A stretch of DNA of 64,000 bases from assembly GCA_015680905.1 (NCBI GenBank), contig CM027378.1, forward strand, positions 81,249,501-81,313,500, written 5' to 3'. The position numbers and the translations under genes were made by a program. The notes beneath the pieces are model-generated. The model made no database searches and had not been told where the DNA came from. It saw only the letters and a program-made list of their open reading frames with translations. Shown piece after piece: positions 1 through 11,324 of this stretch (position 1 is its first letter; every line of letters begins with the position of its first letter). The DNA is from Coptis chinensis (Eukaryota > Streptophyta > Magnoliopsida > Ranunculales > Ranunculaceae).

Positions 1-2060
1 TAAGAGAATTTTGAAAACCCCCTTAGCTCTCCCATGGGTCTACCATGGACAATAGATTGTGGGTTTACTGCAACAATCTCTCCACTAGCAACCTTTAAGC
101 CCTCGACAAAATGCAAATCTCTCATCTTGTTCATACATGAATAATGCATCTGCATTAATTTTGAACTATCATAAATACCTTTTTAAAGTAATGCACCATA
201 TAAACATGCACCAATATATAAAACTATCCCAAAAAACTATACCTGACTAGGCTGCCTTAATGGAACTTTTGCAGTACGTGTTTCTGAAATAGGATTTATT
301 TGAGTTTGGAATGCAGGCTAAATGTAGACAAACCACATGTTAGCAACTAAGGAAAACTAGAAACAACACCACTCTAAAGTTCAACAATCCTACCACATGC
401 ACCCGTGATCCCACTATCATGTCCTTGACCATTTCTCTTTTTCTAACCTGTCCAACTTTGAATTTGTAGTAGTGTCTTCACATCTCAACTCTTCATTTTT
501 CTTTAGAACCAGAGCAGTTTTTTTCACCATGGTACTACTAACACCAGCACCCATACCTTTCATACGTCCACTTTTGTCTTTTCCAAGTGTGTGTAGACTA
601 ATCCAATTTACACATAAAAAACAGATGGAATAAATATATAACGATATATACCAATGCATTAAGTATTACTTGCCTATGCAAGTGCATCATTAACACTCAA
701 AATGTTGGACGAAGGATCAGAATTCACAATTCCTTGAATTTTTTCCTAAAACATTTTTAATTAGTTAGCAATATATAAACTAATAAGCTTTGTAAAAATA
801 TAAGTGACTGAAGAATAAAATGTAGTCAACTTTTTAGCACTTACAGCGATCTCAGGACACTGAATGGTTTTGTCTTTCTTAGTATGGGCTCGAATGCATA
901 CCTCTGCCCTCCCAACCTCCAAGTCAGACTTGAACTTGTTTTCAACAGCCTTAAAAAATAGGTGTATGTGAGTATAAAAGGCAACTATGTTAATTTAATT
1001 TTCTAATTCCTTTATTGCATCTTTAAAAAAAAATGCCTAATTATCACACTTCACAAAAGAATTGAACCATACTCACAATGACATGCCGTGTGGCAGCCAT
1101 GCTCCTCCTGCCAAGTGTATTTGGTGCTCTGAGTTTTGAACGGTTAGCCTTGTTTCTTTTGCTTGCAGCCTAAGTTAATCAAACAAAATAATTCATTAAC
1201 TCATTACTAATTAAAGTAATCAAATACTTAATCAAAGAGGAGTCAAAGAAAAAAATAGGATTATGTAATTGAGACCTAAAACTTCTCACTCTTTGTGTAT
1301 TCCAGAAACCAATACCACTGCTCTCTGTTCAAAAAACGGAGGGGGTGGAGGTGCTCTCACTGATGCCCAACTTTTACCTTTGATATGGCACTTATGCAAG
1401 TTATGCCTGTGATTTCTCCAAGCTTGATCCATACTCTCTCTAAGGTACTCGATCTAGTGAAATGTCATCAAAATCAAAATTGTCCTAATATGCATGTAAA
1501 AGTAAGTAACATTGATGAGCACACACCTTAGTATGTCTTAAAGCAATAGACTCATACTTAAATTTAATAAACATAGTTAAAAGATAATATACCTCCAGAA
1601 CACTCAAAACTCTTTTTTTAAAGTCAATTGGCACTATGCGAATATGTTATTGGAACATACTTCCTAGTGTTCACTCCTAACCCGGTAATAAATGCCCTGG
1701 TATCCAGATCTAACCCATTGGGCTATCCTAGCTCGTTAGTACTGACTTTCCTTTTCTTCCCATCAGCTAATGCTTTAGGGCCTTTTGAGGATCCTCTCTT
1801 GGTAGAAGAAGTCACTTAGTCATTGCAGGTGTCCCTCCTACATGTGTCAAAATAATAAATATGGTAACACCATAAAATAAAATGTTATAAAGCAAGAACG
1901 TTTAGGGCACACAGTATATTACCACCTATCTCATTGTCACCCAAATCAGCACCTTGCAAATTGCTACGGTCATGTCCAGCACCTTGCGAATTGCTACCGT
2001 CTTCTTGTCCAGCACCTTGCGAATCGCTACCATCTTGTTCGTCCAAAGGATCTATAAAGT
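1..2060 (-). pseudogene. Decayed Transposase_24 (Ptta/En-Spm, CACTA-related) gene, multi-exon
   Basis: Read on the minus strand, several short blocks follow one another in the order expected for the plant Transposase_24 domain: a polar N-terminus with repeated QGAG-type motifs (about 2055-1905), a block ending LGVNTRKYVPITYS (about 1815-1593), a MDQAWRNHRHNLHK block (about 1430), EQWYWFLEYTKSEKF (about 1330-1285), NKANRSKLRAPNTLGRRS (1169-1077), EVCIRAHTKKDKTIQCPE (949-845), then about 658-430 and VNPQSIVHGRPMGELRG (about 120-20). Exons 1169-1077 and 949-845 have GT donors and AG acceptors and keep one frame. The family is the transposase-associated protein of plant CACTA-like elements. Breaks seen are an in-frame TAG after NELG in the 1815-1593 exon, a frameshift near a T-run at about 1343 and a stop at the end of the 1285 block. 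The C-terminus lies beyond the window edge. Exact exon ends other than the two listed are estimates. Confidence 0.72.
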
Positions 2061-2339
2061 TTATACAGATGAAAAATCCTAGACACCAATTAGAGTGACA
2101 AACACCAAAGTCCCAAACTAAAATTAACAATTAAAGAAGTAACAAGTAAAGATTCTAATAAGGCAGAAGAACTATTCCACAGAGTAAAAGTTTCCATACC
2201 AAACTCTTTGAAAAAAAGCTCTGGATTTGTGAAAAACGATATGGTTGAGCCACATATATATAAGCAAGGCCGAAAGTTTCGGGATTTGAAGATATTTCAG
2301 ACCCTCCCAAAATAGATATATATATCAGAAAAATCAAAA

Positions 2340-2690
2340 AATTGGATCGATATATCGTTTTTGCCCATTTTGGTGATAATATTCAAAAAATCGAAAAATC
2401 AGGATATATCGAAAATATCGCCGATATATAACGATATATATCGGGATATATCGGTCAACAATCAACAAAATCGGTCAAAAGTCAAACTGTCCAACCAAGT
2501 CAAACAATATATATCGAATATGTCGGAATATATCGTTGATATATATCTTTGTATCGGTTTACCGATATATATCGGTTTAAAATTAATTTAATTTTCAGAG
2601 CCGATATTTCGAATGTTTCGAAGTCAGTAGGCTGAAAAAATGATAAATATCGGCGAAAAATTAATTTTTCGACCGATCTTTTCGGCCCTG
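2340..2690. repeat. AT-rich stretch of repeated GATATATC-type palindromes
   Basis: The stretch is dense in variants of CGATATATCG, such as GATATATCG, CCGATATATATC and GGGATATATCGG, interspersed with GGTCAA motifs. The repeats are self-complementary and irregular in spacing. No terminal inverted repeat or target duplication could be fixed, so the class is unknown. The short ORFs running through it are by-products of low complexity. Confidence 0.5.
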
Positions 2691-3992
2691 TATATAAGCA
2701 CCTAGATTGTGGAGAAGATGGAGGAAAACTAACTTGCGCGACCATGGGAGTGTGGGTTTCGTGCAATCTTTCTAGAGGGAGTTAGTTATTTCGTGGGTGT
2801 TAATTTTAGAAGAAAGTCAATGGTTTGGCACTTCGATATGCGTGGCAATTCAGGGAGAACTCCACTCTCATGAGTCAACAATCTACGTAATTGTGCATGT
2901 GTGCATGTATGCGGGTTCCGTGGGGTGAAACCATGCTAAACTGTGTGTGTGGGTCGTGGGTGGGGGTGTAAGCATGTCTAACTAGGGGGGTGGGGGGTTC
3001 AAATTATATTCCAATTTCACACTAATGTATAAATTATAACTATCTACACCCTATAGTTCCCGGGCGATGGATTGAGAGACGCTAAAAAAACAGGATTTTA
3101 AACTTGGACCTCACTTGGAGCGATATCCTTAATTAATTCCAAATCGACACTTTAGAACTAAAGAGGGATGTGATGCTCATGCCTTTTAACAACTTGTAGG
3201 TTAATATATATTGCATAGTTTAAACTTTGTATAGTTGATGTTTGAACTCTTCACATTGCTTCGTCCCATTGGTTAATTTGATTCCAATATTAAACTTTTA
3301 AACGGTACCTAACTGCATATAATTAATTAACAATAATAATAATATCATCACTTCTTGATTTTAATTATCTCAAAGTTTGTAACTAGCTAGATGATTATCA
3401 CCAATTTTTAAAGTTTAATTCGATAAGTATATAAGTGAATAATGCATGTTTCTTGAATGGAACAAATTAATATTGGTGTTCTATTGGAATTTGAACAAAA
3501 ACTTGGTTGAATATATTTAAAAGAGTCTAAATTAAGTTGTATTTGTATGTAGTCTCAAAAAAAAAATCATCTTAAACCTCGTTTCATATTCAAAATTACT
3601 ACAATTATGCTTCTTCTATTCGAAAAACAATAAAAAATAATAATATTAATGAACAAGGTTTTAATTTCAGTTAAAATAAATTAAGAGAAGTCAACAATGA
3701 TAATAGAAGATTTTGTGATAGTTTATGCAATAATTTGGAACAATTACTACTTCCAACGGCTAAATTACATCGAGCAAATTTCAAAAAACTATCGAGGATA
3801 ACAATGCGACGGTTTTTCTTACCAACATCTATGATGTGACACAGTTCCCAACAAAAAATGAGTGTCAAAGAGTTGCAATTATAAAATATGACTTACTCGA
3901 AAAAATTGTGACGGTCATTTACTAGTACTTGCAGTCTGAAACCGTTGTTAGGTAACAACGATTGATGAGTATCGAGGAAGCTTTGGCACGAC
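2691..3992. other. Non-coding stretch without recognised gene
   Basis: AT-rich DNA with a G-run at about 2983-2998 and several A-runs. No ORF with recognisable content is present on either strand. It ends where the copia LTR begins. Confidence 0.5.
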
Positions 3993-4302
3993 TGTTGGGG
4001 AAAATCAAATTTTTGGTAGTATATGATCTCACATTATGCACATCAGTTATAGCTTCAATGCTCTTTGAATTTTCCATCTCTTGAAAAGTTTAGGAGACAA
4101 CCAATAATCACAATAAGTAATAACGTGATAGATTCCTATTATTCAGAACTCTTAGTTTGCTAGTTAGTTGTATTGATCTCCTCTCATATTCTAGGAGATA
4201 TACTTGTAAATCTATAACAACTTTGCTTATATATGAAATGTGAACACTCTCAACAATTCATGAGAGTCAAAACTCAGTCTCCTAGCCTTCTTATTATTTA
4301 CA
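3993..4302 (+). mobile_element. 5' LTR of a Ty1/copia element (TGTTGG start, ACA end)
   Basis: The segment starts TGTTGG, ends TTATTTACA and is followed at once by TGGTATCAAGAGC, a close match to the initiator-methionine tRNA primer site used by most plant copia elements. A TATA-like TTATATATGA lies at about 4225-4236, a plausible LTR promoter. The left boundary is inferred from the TGTTGG start only, because no second LTR survives for comparison. The element continues at 4347 (gag) and is truncated after about 15835. Confidence 0.6.
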
Positions 4303-4315
4303 TGGTATCAAGAGC
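4303..4315 (+). other. Copia primer-binding site (initiator tRNA-Met type)
   Basis: TGGTATCAAGAGC directly follows the LTR end. The usual plant copia site is TGGTATCAGAGC; here one A is extra. Confidence 0.75.
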
Positions 4316-4346
4316 CTAAAACATCCTAATTTTTTTTTCAACAATA

Positions 4347-4448
4347 ATGACTTCACCAACACCAACAGATACTCTGTCAACTGTTATCTCCGAGACTCAC
4401 TCTGATGATCCTTTTTTTATACATCATTCTGATAACCCAACTGCTATT
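4347..4448 (+). pseudogene. Copia gag, N-terminal 34 codons, split by the Tat-C insertion
   Basis: An ATG at 4347 opens a frame rich in Thr, Ser and Asp that runs exactly to base 4448, the last base of the CTATT target duplication of Tat-C. The same frame resumes at 15658 after one duplication copy. This fixes both the insertion point (codon 34) and the target duplication. Gag of this family forms the cytoplasmic virus-like particle of the element. Confidence 0.7.
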
Positions 4449-4930
4449 TGTTTCGACCCCCACCTACGTGGCGAACGTCCATTGGTAGGAATCTCTACTT
4501 TATTCGTTTAATCGACAGGGCTAAAGCCCAATTCGCAATACCATGGATCAATGTACAGGCCCATTAACTCATGTGTTTAAGGCTGAACCTTAGCCACATG
4601 GCTTGCCACTAATGTACATTGATTTATGTCCAGATTCATTTCTTATCAAAGAGATAATTATCAGTTGAAAGTTATAGTCTATCACAATTGCTCAAGCTAC
4701 AAGATTACTTGAGCTACAAGGATTCTCTACTCTACCTATATAAATATCAAACTATTTTTCATTCAGAACTACGTTCTTGAGACTTGATCCCACTGATAAT
4801 TTGGGTACGTAGGCAACCGCAAGGTACAGTCTCATCATTCCCCCGATCACCATCATTTTTCTAATTACTTTTCTACGTTCTTCGTCTTTTTCATCAACAG
4901 TTGGTGTTTTGATCATATTTGGTCGAAACA
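4449..4930 (+). repeat. 5' LTR of Tat-C (482 bp)
   Basis: It has a perfect 10-bp terminal inverted repeat TGTTTCGACC / GGTCGAAACA. Compared with the 3' LTR, I see two differences: G for A in GCGAACGTCC, and G for C in CAACAGTTGG. Near its end it carries TACGTAGGCA followed by the small hairpin ACC GCAA GGT (4816-4825), a pattern also seen in the other Tat LTRs of this window. Confidence 0.95.
4737..4746 (+). promoter_or_regulatory. TATA box of the Tat-C LTR promoter
   Basis: TATATAAATA lies 288 bp into the LTR. An identical copy lies at 15459-15468 in the 3' LTR. Position and sequence fit a pol II LTR promoter; the transcription start is not determined. Confidence 0.6.
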
Positions 4931-4934
4931 TAAT

Positions 4935-4949
4935 TGGCGCCGTCTGCGG
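4935..4949 (+). other. Tat-C primer-binding site
   Basis: TGGCGCCGTCTGCGG starts four bases after the LTR. The first nine bases are complementary to the 3' end of plant tRNA-Asp (CGGCGCCA type); the rest diverges. Nearly the same site occurs, on the other strand, at 44226-44241 and 53782-53797 in the other Tat elements. Confidence 0.7.
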
Positions 4950-4987
4950 TTCTTATACTACACCCTCGATCACGTTCTGCGAAAGTT

Positions 4988-6940
4988 ATGACGCATACTC
5001 GAAGAGCTCAAGGTCCCGATGTGATTATTGACGATCATCACGAACATGATGGTCAAGGACAACTTGGCGCTGACAGCATAATACCTTCAAATCGCGTCGT
5101 TCCACCAATCGCCAAATTATTCAAAGATGAGATTATTGCCTCGACGATTCTCCAAAGATTATCGATCACGGATAATGTAAGTCATATGTCTCGAAAGCAC
5201 TTCTTCAAAAGTTAAAGACCGTCCGCCAAAACGAATAATTACTACAGCGCCATCTTAAACGACGCCGCTCCACTCGCAGATGATGTTGTATCACATCACA
5301 CCACAACGTCACACACACGCCAACGACATAATAGTGTGTGGGATCGTTTAAGTGGTGAGGATGAGATTCGCAATATTCGCAACAGCCATCAACGAGTTAA
5401 GAGTAATGGGCGACGAATTCCCCGACCTCCGCCGAGAAATCTCCACCCACTTGATCACATTCTCGGTAGGCAAGGTACTGCTAATAATCGTCCGATTGCA
5501 CCCCACGGTCCTACAAATTATCGGCAAGTCCCGAGGAATTCGAGTGGTGAACAGAATAATGATCGCACTCATGATCGGAACCATTAGTATGGTGAAACAC
5601 TTCAGCAACGCGGTTCTTATCATTCCGAACATTATCGTACTGAAAGCCCAACGTACCATCCACAATCATCTCGACACGGAAACGATGAATCTTCGTCATT
5701 TTCTTCTCGTTCTGTTCGCTCCCATAGGCGTCATCGTGACTATGATCACGATCCAACAGATACGGATTTGATGACTCCTCAACGTGTTAGAGAAATGATT
5801 AAAAAAGCTCTTCTGGACAGCGATCCTTTTGAATCGACACTAGAAAATCTGGCAGTTGAAGATGGTATTTTGGACAAATTTTCTCTAGCCGTCTAAAGGG
5901 CTACTCATAACAAAGACTTTAAACAACCAGAGTTTGATCAATATGATGATGTCGAGGGTTGCCCTATGCTTCATGTGATTAATTTCACAAACAAACTGGT
6001 TTTATCGGGAGGTGATGATGCTTTAAAATGCAAACTTTTCCCTTCTACATTAAAAGGGGAAGCGTTGGTATGGTTTAGCGAATTACCTCCGCGCTCTATT
6101 CGTCGGTTCAAGGACTTAACCGAAAAGTTTTCAAGACGTTTTCATCATAATCTCAAACGTCCAAATGGAGTCCGAGTTCTTTTCAACATCAAGCAACAAC
6201 GTGAGGAAACTCTCCGTAGTTTTATCGCGCGTTTCCGCCAAGCTGCAGCTGAGATTTCTGAGCAATCTGATCTAATGGTGGTTTACGCTTTTAAAGAAGC
6301 TATCTTGTTTGATAAAGATGGGTTATACAACTCTCTTGTTCGGGATATTCCATCTTCCCGACGTGCGTTATACCAGCGAGTTCAACAATTTATCAATGTT
6401 GAAGATGACACGGCTGCTCGAACTTCTCGTGACAAAGATAATAAAGGAAGGGATTTCAATGATCAGCGAAATAAACAAAAGAATCCGACTTTTGATCAAC
6501 AGCAACCCAGTCAGAAGCCTCCGTATAAGAAAGAAGACTCCACGAGCAGGACCGGAAAGCCTTTTATTGATTTTGAATTAACTCCGCTTAATACCAAATA
6601 TCGCGAGTTTTCTTACAAAATCAAGGATAAGAGTCCGCTTTCATCCGCCGTTTCCCTTACTGCGGCGACACTAAAACAACTTCGCGATAAATCATTATGG
6701 TGCAAATTTCATAATGATTATGGTCATGAGACGGAGAATTGTCGGTCTTTATGGGAAGAATTGAAAAGCTTGTGCGAGAATGGGAAACTTGATCAATATG
6801 TGCGTAAGAAAGTAACAACTCAAGCTTTAACTATCACCGATCACAATGTCATTAAGGTTGGACATGCCATCATTGATTCATTGTCCAATACTCGAAAAAC
6901 TGCTCATCGCTCTAAAGTCAAATATCCGTCTAATTTGTAA
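4988..6940 (+). pseudogene. gag: Tat-C gag (capsid/nucleocapsid), broken
   Basis: The likely start is the ATG at 4988 (MTHTRRAQGPDV), 39 bp after the primer site. The reading then breaks after 5215 and reappears at about 5770, with a TAA at 5894. A clean frame at 5966-6940 holds the Retrotrans_gag core (LKGEALVWFSELPPRSI, about residues 32-48, and REETLRSFIARFRQAAAEI) and, near its end, CKFHNDYGHETENC, the histidine- and cysteine-bearing motif seen in Tat gags. Gag packages the element RNA in virus-like particles. The DNA between 5220 and 5770 is coding remnant in mixed frames; overlapping ORFs there on both strands are shadows. Confidence 0.82.
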
Positions 6941-7560
6941 CGAAGTTAACGGGATCAATTTAGGTGGAAGGTTTTCGCGACGGAGACTATTGAAGATGAA
7001 CCATTATGTTTCACTGACCAAGATCTAATGGGCGTGCATGTTCCTCATTATGATGTTTGTCGTGATAACCGCTGCATTATATCACCATGTATCTTGGCAT
7101 AACGATAATGATCGACACTCGGTAGTTCAGCTAGTGTCATGTTTTCTCGGTGTTATCGCGATTATTCCATTTATTGATAACTTGGTCACCCCGAAAATCG
7201 CCTATCGTTGGTTTTGATGGTACCGCTACTCATTCGCGTTGGAAAGGTGTCTCTCCGTCACTCTTATGCGAAGGAAGTCAATATTGATTTTCTATTGATG
7301 GATGGATTGTCCCCCTTACAACGCCATCCTTGGTCGCGATTGGATTCATTATATGGAAGCCGTTGTCTCAACATATCATCAAGCCATCAAGTTCCCATTC
7401 AATAAAAAAGTCCGTAAGTAAGGTCTTGGCCGATCAACCGGCATCTCTAATTTGCCACGCGACAATATTCTCGATGATTATAAGAAGTCTGAAGTTGTTG
7501 GACGAACTATTCTGAGTTCCAACGTCGTCAAATAGCAATTACAGCATCCGGGACCTTCAG
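6941..7560 (+). pseudogene. Tat-C aspartic protease region, shredded
   Basis: Short blocks in different frames follow the Tat protease order: DQDLMGVHVPHYD (about 7017), a GSSASVMFSRCY block at about 7125-7160 that should hold the catalytic D-[ST]-G, and NIDFLLMDGLSPLQ (about 7282-7320). The catalytic Asp triplet itself is not intact. At least three frame changes separate the blocks. The protein would have cut the gag-pol polyprotein; this copy cannot. Confidence 0.6.
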
Positions 7561-8599
7561 TTTACTCTATCAATAGAAATGTTGAAGGACCCCCGACAGT
7601 CGATCCACTTTTAGAAGTTCAAATTGGCCAACTCCCTGAAGAAACTACTTTTATTTCAGCCGAACTTCCAGAAGCGGAGAGACAAGAGCTTATTTTGTTA
7701 TTGCGGAAGAATAGTCATGTTTTTGCTTGGCGAATAGAGCAAATGCCTGGTATAGATCCTTCGGTGGCTTGTCATAAACTTGACATTGATCCCAATGCAA
7801 AACCAGTTCGACAAAAGCCCCGAAGGATGGCCCCCGATAGAAAGATGAAAGTGAAAGACGAAATCGACCGTCTCTTGTCTGTTAACTTTATAAGGCCTGT
7901 GACTTATCCAACATGGATGTCAAATGTTGTCGCAGTGCCTAAAAAGAACGGCAAATTACGTGTTTGTATCGATTTCACAAATCTCAATAAGGCTTGTCCG
8001 GTTAATCCGTATCCATTGCCTCGTATATCTGAAATGGTCGATGCAACATCTGCTTTTCAGCGTTTGTCTTTTTTGGATGCTTATTCTGGTTATCATCAGA
8101 TTCCGTTATTCATTAAGGACCAAGAGTTCATCGCATTCATTACGCACCAAGGCATTTCATCGTTACTGTAATGCCTTTCGGTCCGAAAAATGCCGGAGCC
8201 ACATATCAAAAGTCGGGTCAACACTATTTTTCTCGACCTACTTGGAAAGACGAAAGCATACATCGACGACATGGTTGTCAAATCTACGTAAGCACCTGAT
8301 CATCTTACCGATTTGCAAGCTGTTTTCGGCATGACTCTCCAATGTCAACATGCGTTTGAATCCGGCTAAGTGTTCTTCGGTTTATCATCCGTAAATTCTT
8401 AGGATACATGATGACTAGACGCTGAATTGAAGCAAATCCGATCGATTCGAGATGTCCTTGAAATGCCTTCTCGGCGTCAAAGAAAGAAATTCAACGACTT
8501 ACGGGGCGGCTTTGGCTGCCCTAAATCGCTTCATCTCGGTATTCGATCGATGCCGCCCTTTTTCCAAACATTGAAAGACGCAAAGAATTTGGACGGAGG
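7561..8599 (+). pseudogene. Tat-C reverse transcriptase, broken by frameshifts
   Basis: A frame from about 7560 through 8171 carries SHVFAWRIEQMPGIDP, the substrate-entry part VAVPKKNGKLRVCIDFTNLN and FLDAYSGYHQIPL with the first catalytic Asp. It shifts frame near 8150. The second motif YIDDMVVKS is present near 8255-8285 in another frame. The connection domain at 8430-8680 is again in other frames. Both catalytic motifs are therefore present as sequence but not in one ORF. Confidence 0.85.
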
Positions 8600-10156
8600 A
8601 TGCGAACTTGCATTTCGTCATTTGAAAGCATACTTAGTCCAACCTCCAGTTCTTGCCACCCAAAGAACGGGCAGCCTATAGGTTCGTATTTAGCCGCCAC
8701 TGATCATGCCGTAAGTGCCGTCTTATTTGTCAACGGTGGCGATGGTCGTCCTATATTCTTTGTTAGCAAGACTCTTACAACTGCTGAAACAAGATATTCT
8801 CGAGTGGAGAAAATTGCATTGGCCTTGGTTCATGCTGCCCGACGTCTTAAGCCTTATTTCCAGGGACGAGTCGTCAAAGTTTATACCGAATATCCACTGC
8901 GAAAGCTTTTTCGCAATGCTCAGGAATCAAGTCGCCTCGCAGAATGGGAAAGTTACCTTAGCGCTTATAGCATTGTGTTTGAAACTCGCACAGCTGAGAA
9001 AGGACAAGCTTTGGCTTCGCTAATGGCTGATTTTCCAATTGATGATATTCTTATGTCTGACGCATTACTAGACGAAGAAAATGTCATCGACAACACGCCA
9101 TTAGCTCTTGGGGGCGATGATTTGCCAAACTTATCAGATGTATATGCTGATTGTTGGATTGTTTACACTGATGGTTCGCATAATAAGTATGGCTCCGGTA
9201 TTGGGTGTGTAATCTTGCAACCGAATGGAGAAAAAATTGAGAAGTCAGTGCGTTTGGGTTTTGACGCTTCAAATAATGAGGCCGAGTACGAAGCTGTCAT
9301 TTGCGGCTTGCGCACTACTCTTCACTTGGGGGCGACTAAACTACAATTATTCATAGATTCTAAATTAGTCGCTAGCCAGTTTGGTGGATCGTATGCAGCT
9401 CGTGACGATAGAATGGCGGCTTATGTGGACTTAGTTCATCGGATTGCTCGAAATTTTGATTCTATCAGTATTGTGCAGCGTCCGCGTCATGACGTGCGAC
9501 ATGCGGATTCTCTTGCTTATTTATCCGCGGCAGTTAAGTCAGATAAGCCTCGCCAGATTACCATTGAATTTCAAAAGGAAGCGAGTATCGATCTGTCCAT
9601 CGAGGATGTGCGCGATATGTACATCACTCAGAGTTGTTTTTTCATCAAGACATTTTCTGAGGAATCACGTCATGCCAATTTGATATCTCCTGTGCTGACT
9701 AGAAAGCACAAGCGTGATCTTGATGATCAAGCTATCATTGCAGAGAAAACGCTTGATCCACAACTTATGCTATCAGATGACCACAATGATAATGTCTCGG
9801 TCCATACCGACGACGATCATCATGAAGTCGACAATGCTCGAGAGGTTCCCGATATAGAGCTAAGTTTTCCACTTACACCTTGTGACGAAGATGATTGGCG
9901 TTTTCCTTATATCACATATTTACATGATCACATCTTGCCTCCCGATCATAAAGTGGGTGATCGTGTCAAACGCGATGCTTGGAAATATTGTCTCATATCG
10001 ACTTCAACGGTGCATTGCAACTTTATCGCGAAATGCACAAGTCTTAACCCTATGCTTTCGGTGTCTCACAGAGTCAAAGGTTTGCTTCGTCCCGCAGAAA
10101 TTCATTCAGCCTATGTGGGAACCACTCCGGGGCGGTCTCGCTTCATAGAGCAATGA
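8600..10156 (+). pseudogene. Tat-C dual RNase H and start of integrase, longest open frame (518 codons)
   Basis: The frame is open for 518 codons. Residues about 30-155 are the retroviral-type RNase H/connection part (PIFFVSKTLTTAETRYS, KGQALASLMADFPIDD). Residues about 190-315 are a second, archaeal-type RNase H: the acidic residues lie in VYTDGS, NNEAEYEAV, FIDSKLV and RHADSLAYL. The remainder leads into integrase (DWRFPYITYL, then a frameshift before the zinc-binding part). The annotated ATG at 8600 lies in frame-shifted sequence and is unlikely to be a natural start; the part is a domain of a pol polyprotein. The dual RNase H places the element in the Tat lineage. Confidence 0.88.
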
Positions 10157-11150
10157 CACAAGGATACCGGTGGCCGTACATGCAAAAGGATGCTAAACGC
10201 GTTTATCCGAGAAGTGTGTTCCTTGTCGAAATATGCTAATATGGGAAATCTTCCAAAGAACGGAACTTCATCCAATCTTGAGCCCTTGGCGTTTTTGCAA
10301 AGTGGGGTCTTGACATCGCCGGTCCTCTTCCGAAAGCTCCCGGCGTTGTTCGTTTCTTACTGCGTCGCGAATCGATTATTTTACCAAGTGGGCTTGAAGC
10401 TATGCCCTTAGCCCGCATCCATGCTTCGATGTTAAAAAATTCTTATGGCGACATTGTTTGTCGCTTCGGTATTCCAACATCATTGACTTCCGACAATGGC
10501 AAACAATTTGATGTTTTGAAGAAATTCGACAATTTTGTTCGACTTGAAGATCGATCACAATTTCTTGGCACCATACCATCCTCAAGCTAATGGACAAAAT
10601 TCGAAGCTACTAACAAATCCATTCTTGCAATGCTCGCCGATGCCTTCAACAGGCCAAAGGAAATTGGGTTAAGGAACTTCCTGCGGTTATGTGGGCTTAT
10701 CGAACCACACCTAAGCATTCAACTGGATTTTCTCCGTTTAATCTTGCTTACGGTACGGAAGCCGTCTTGCCTACAGAGTTGATGACACCAACCACACGAA
10801 CTTCTAACGTGGAATTGGAGTCAAATGATCAAGCACTTGCTCAAGCCAAAGTCTTGATAGATGAGACAAGAGATGTTGGTCTTCAACGCTTAATTAAGTT
10901 ATCAAAGATATGAAACGAAAATATGATAAGAAAGTTCGACTTAAAGTGTTTGAGAAAGATGATCGGGTACTCTGTCGAAAAGACGAGGTTGATAGATTCC
11001 GTAAATTTGAGAAAACTGGACAGTCCATACATCATAGATCGCCTCGCCACCAAAGGATCTTATTTTCTCCGAGATTTAGATGGGAATGTTCTCGATAAAG
11101 CCGTGGAATCGCGTTTCATCTGCGCAAGTTCTATAAGTAGATTTTAGTTG
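10157..11150 (+). pseudogene. Tat-C integrase, broken
   Basis: Blocks in alternating frames give the DDE integrase order: a zinc-region remnant (GNHSGAVSLHRAMTQGYRWP, about 10120-10180), WGLDIAGPLPKAPG with the first Asp (about 10302-10345), LTSDNGKQF with the second (about 10481-10510), EATNKSIL with the Glu (about 10601-10625), then MWAYRTTPKHSTGFSPFNLAYGTE at 10689-10760 in a frame open to 10913. The C-terminal part (10910-11147) is split over two frames. Integrase inserts the cDNA into the genome; this copy cannot make the protein. Confidence 0.82.
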
Positions 11151-11324
11151 TGTTTTTCCGTTATCCTGGAGAAATAAAATAATACAATATTTAATTTGTT
11201 TCAAGTTCAGGCATGTATTTTTCGTTGTTATCTCTGCATTTTTTAAGACTCGGTAATCAGTAAAGAAGCAGTTTTTTCACTTCAGTTCCAATGATATAAT
11301 TTTGGTTTTAGCGAACCTTATAAT

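Noticed and set aside
2155..2766. Several 60-90 codon ORFs through the GATATATC repeats
   Set aside because: Low-complexity by-products on both strands with no recognisable content.
3671..3868. 65-codon minus-strand ORF as a further exon of the WD-like gene beyond the copia block
   Set aside because: Its text does not resemble WD repeats and shows no splice sites in phase.
5336..5771. Four overlapping ORFs on both strands, 80-140 codons
   Set aside because: They overlap each other in a region that must encode the middle of Tat-C gag; none has recognisable content or a supported start.
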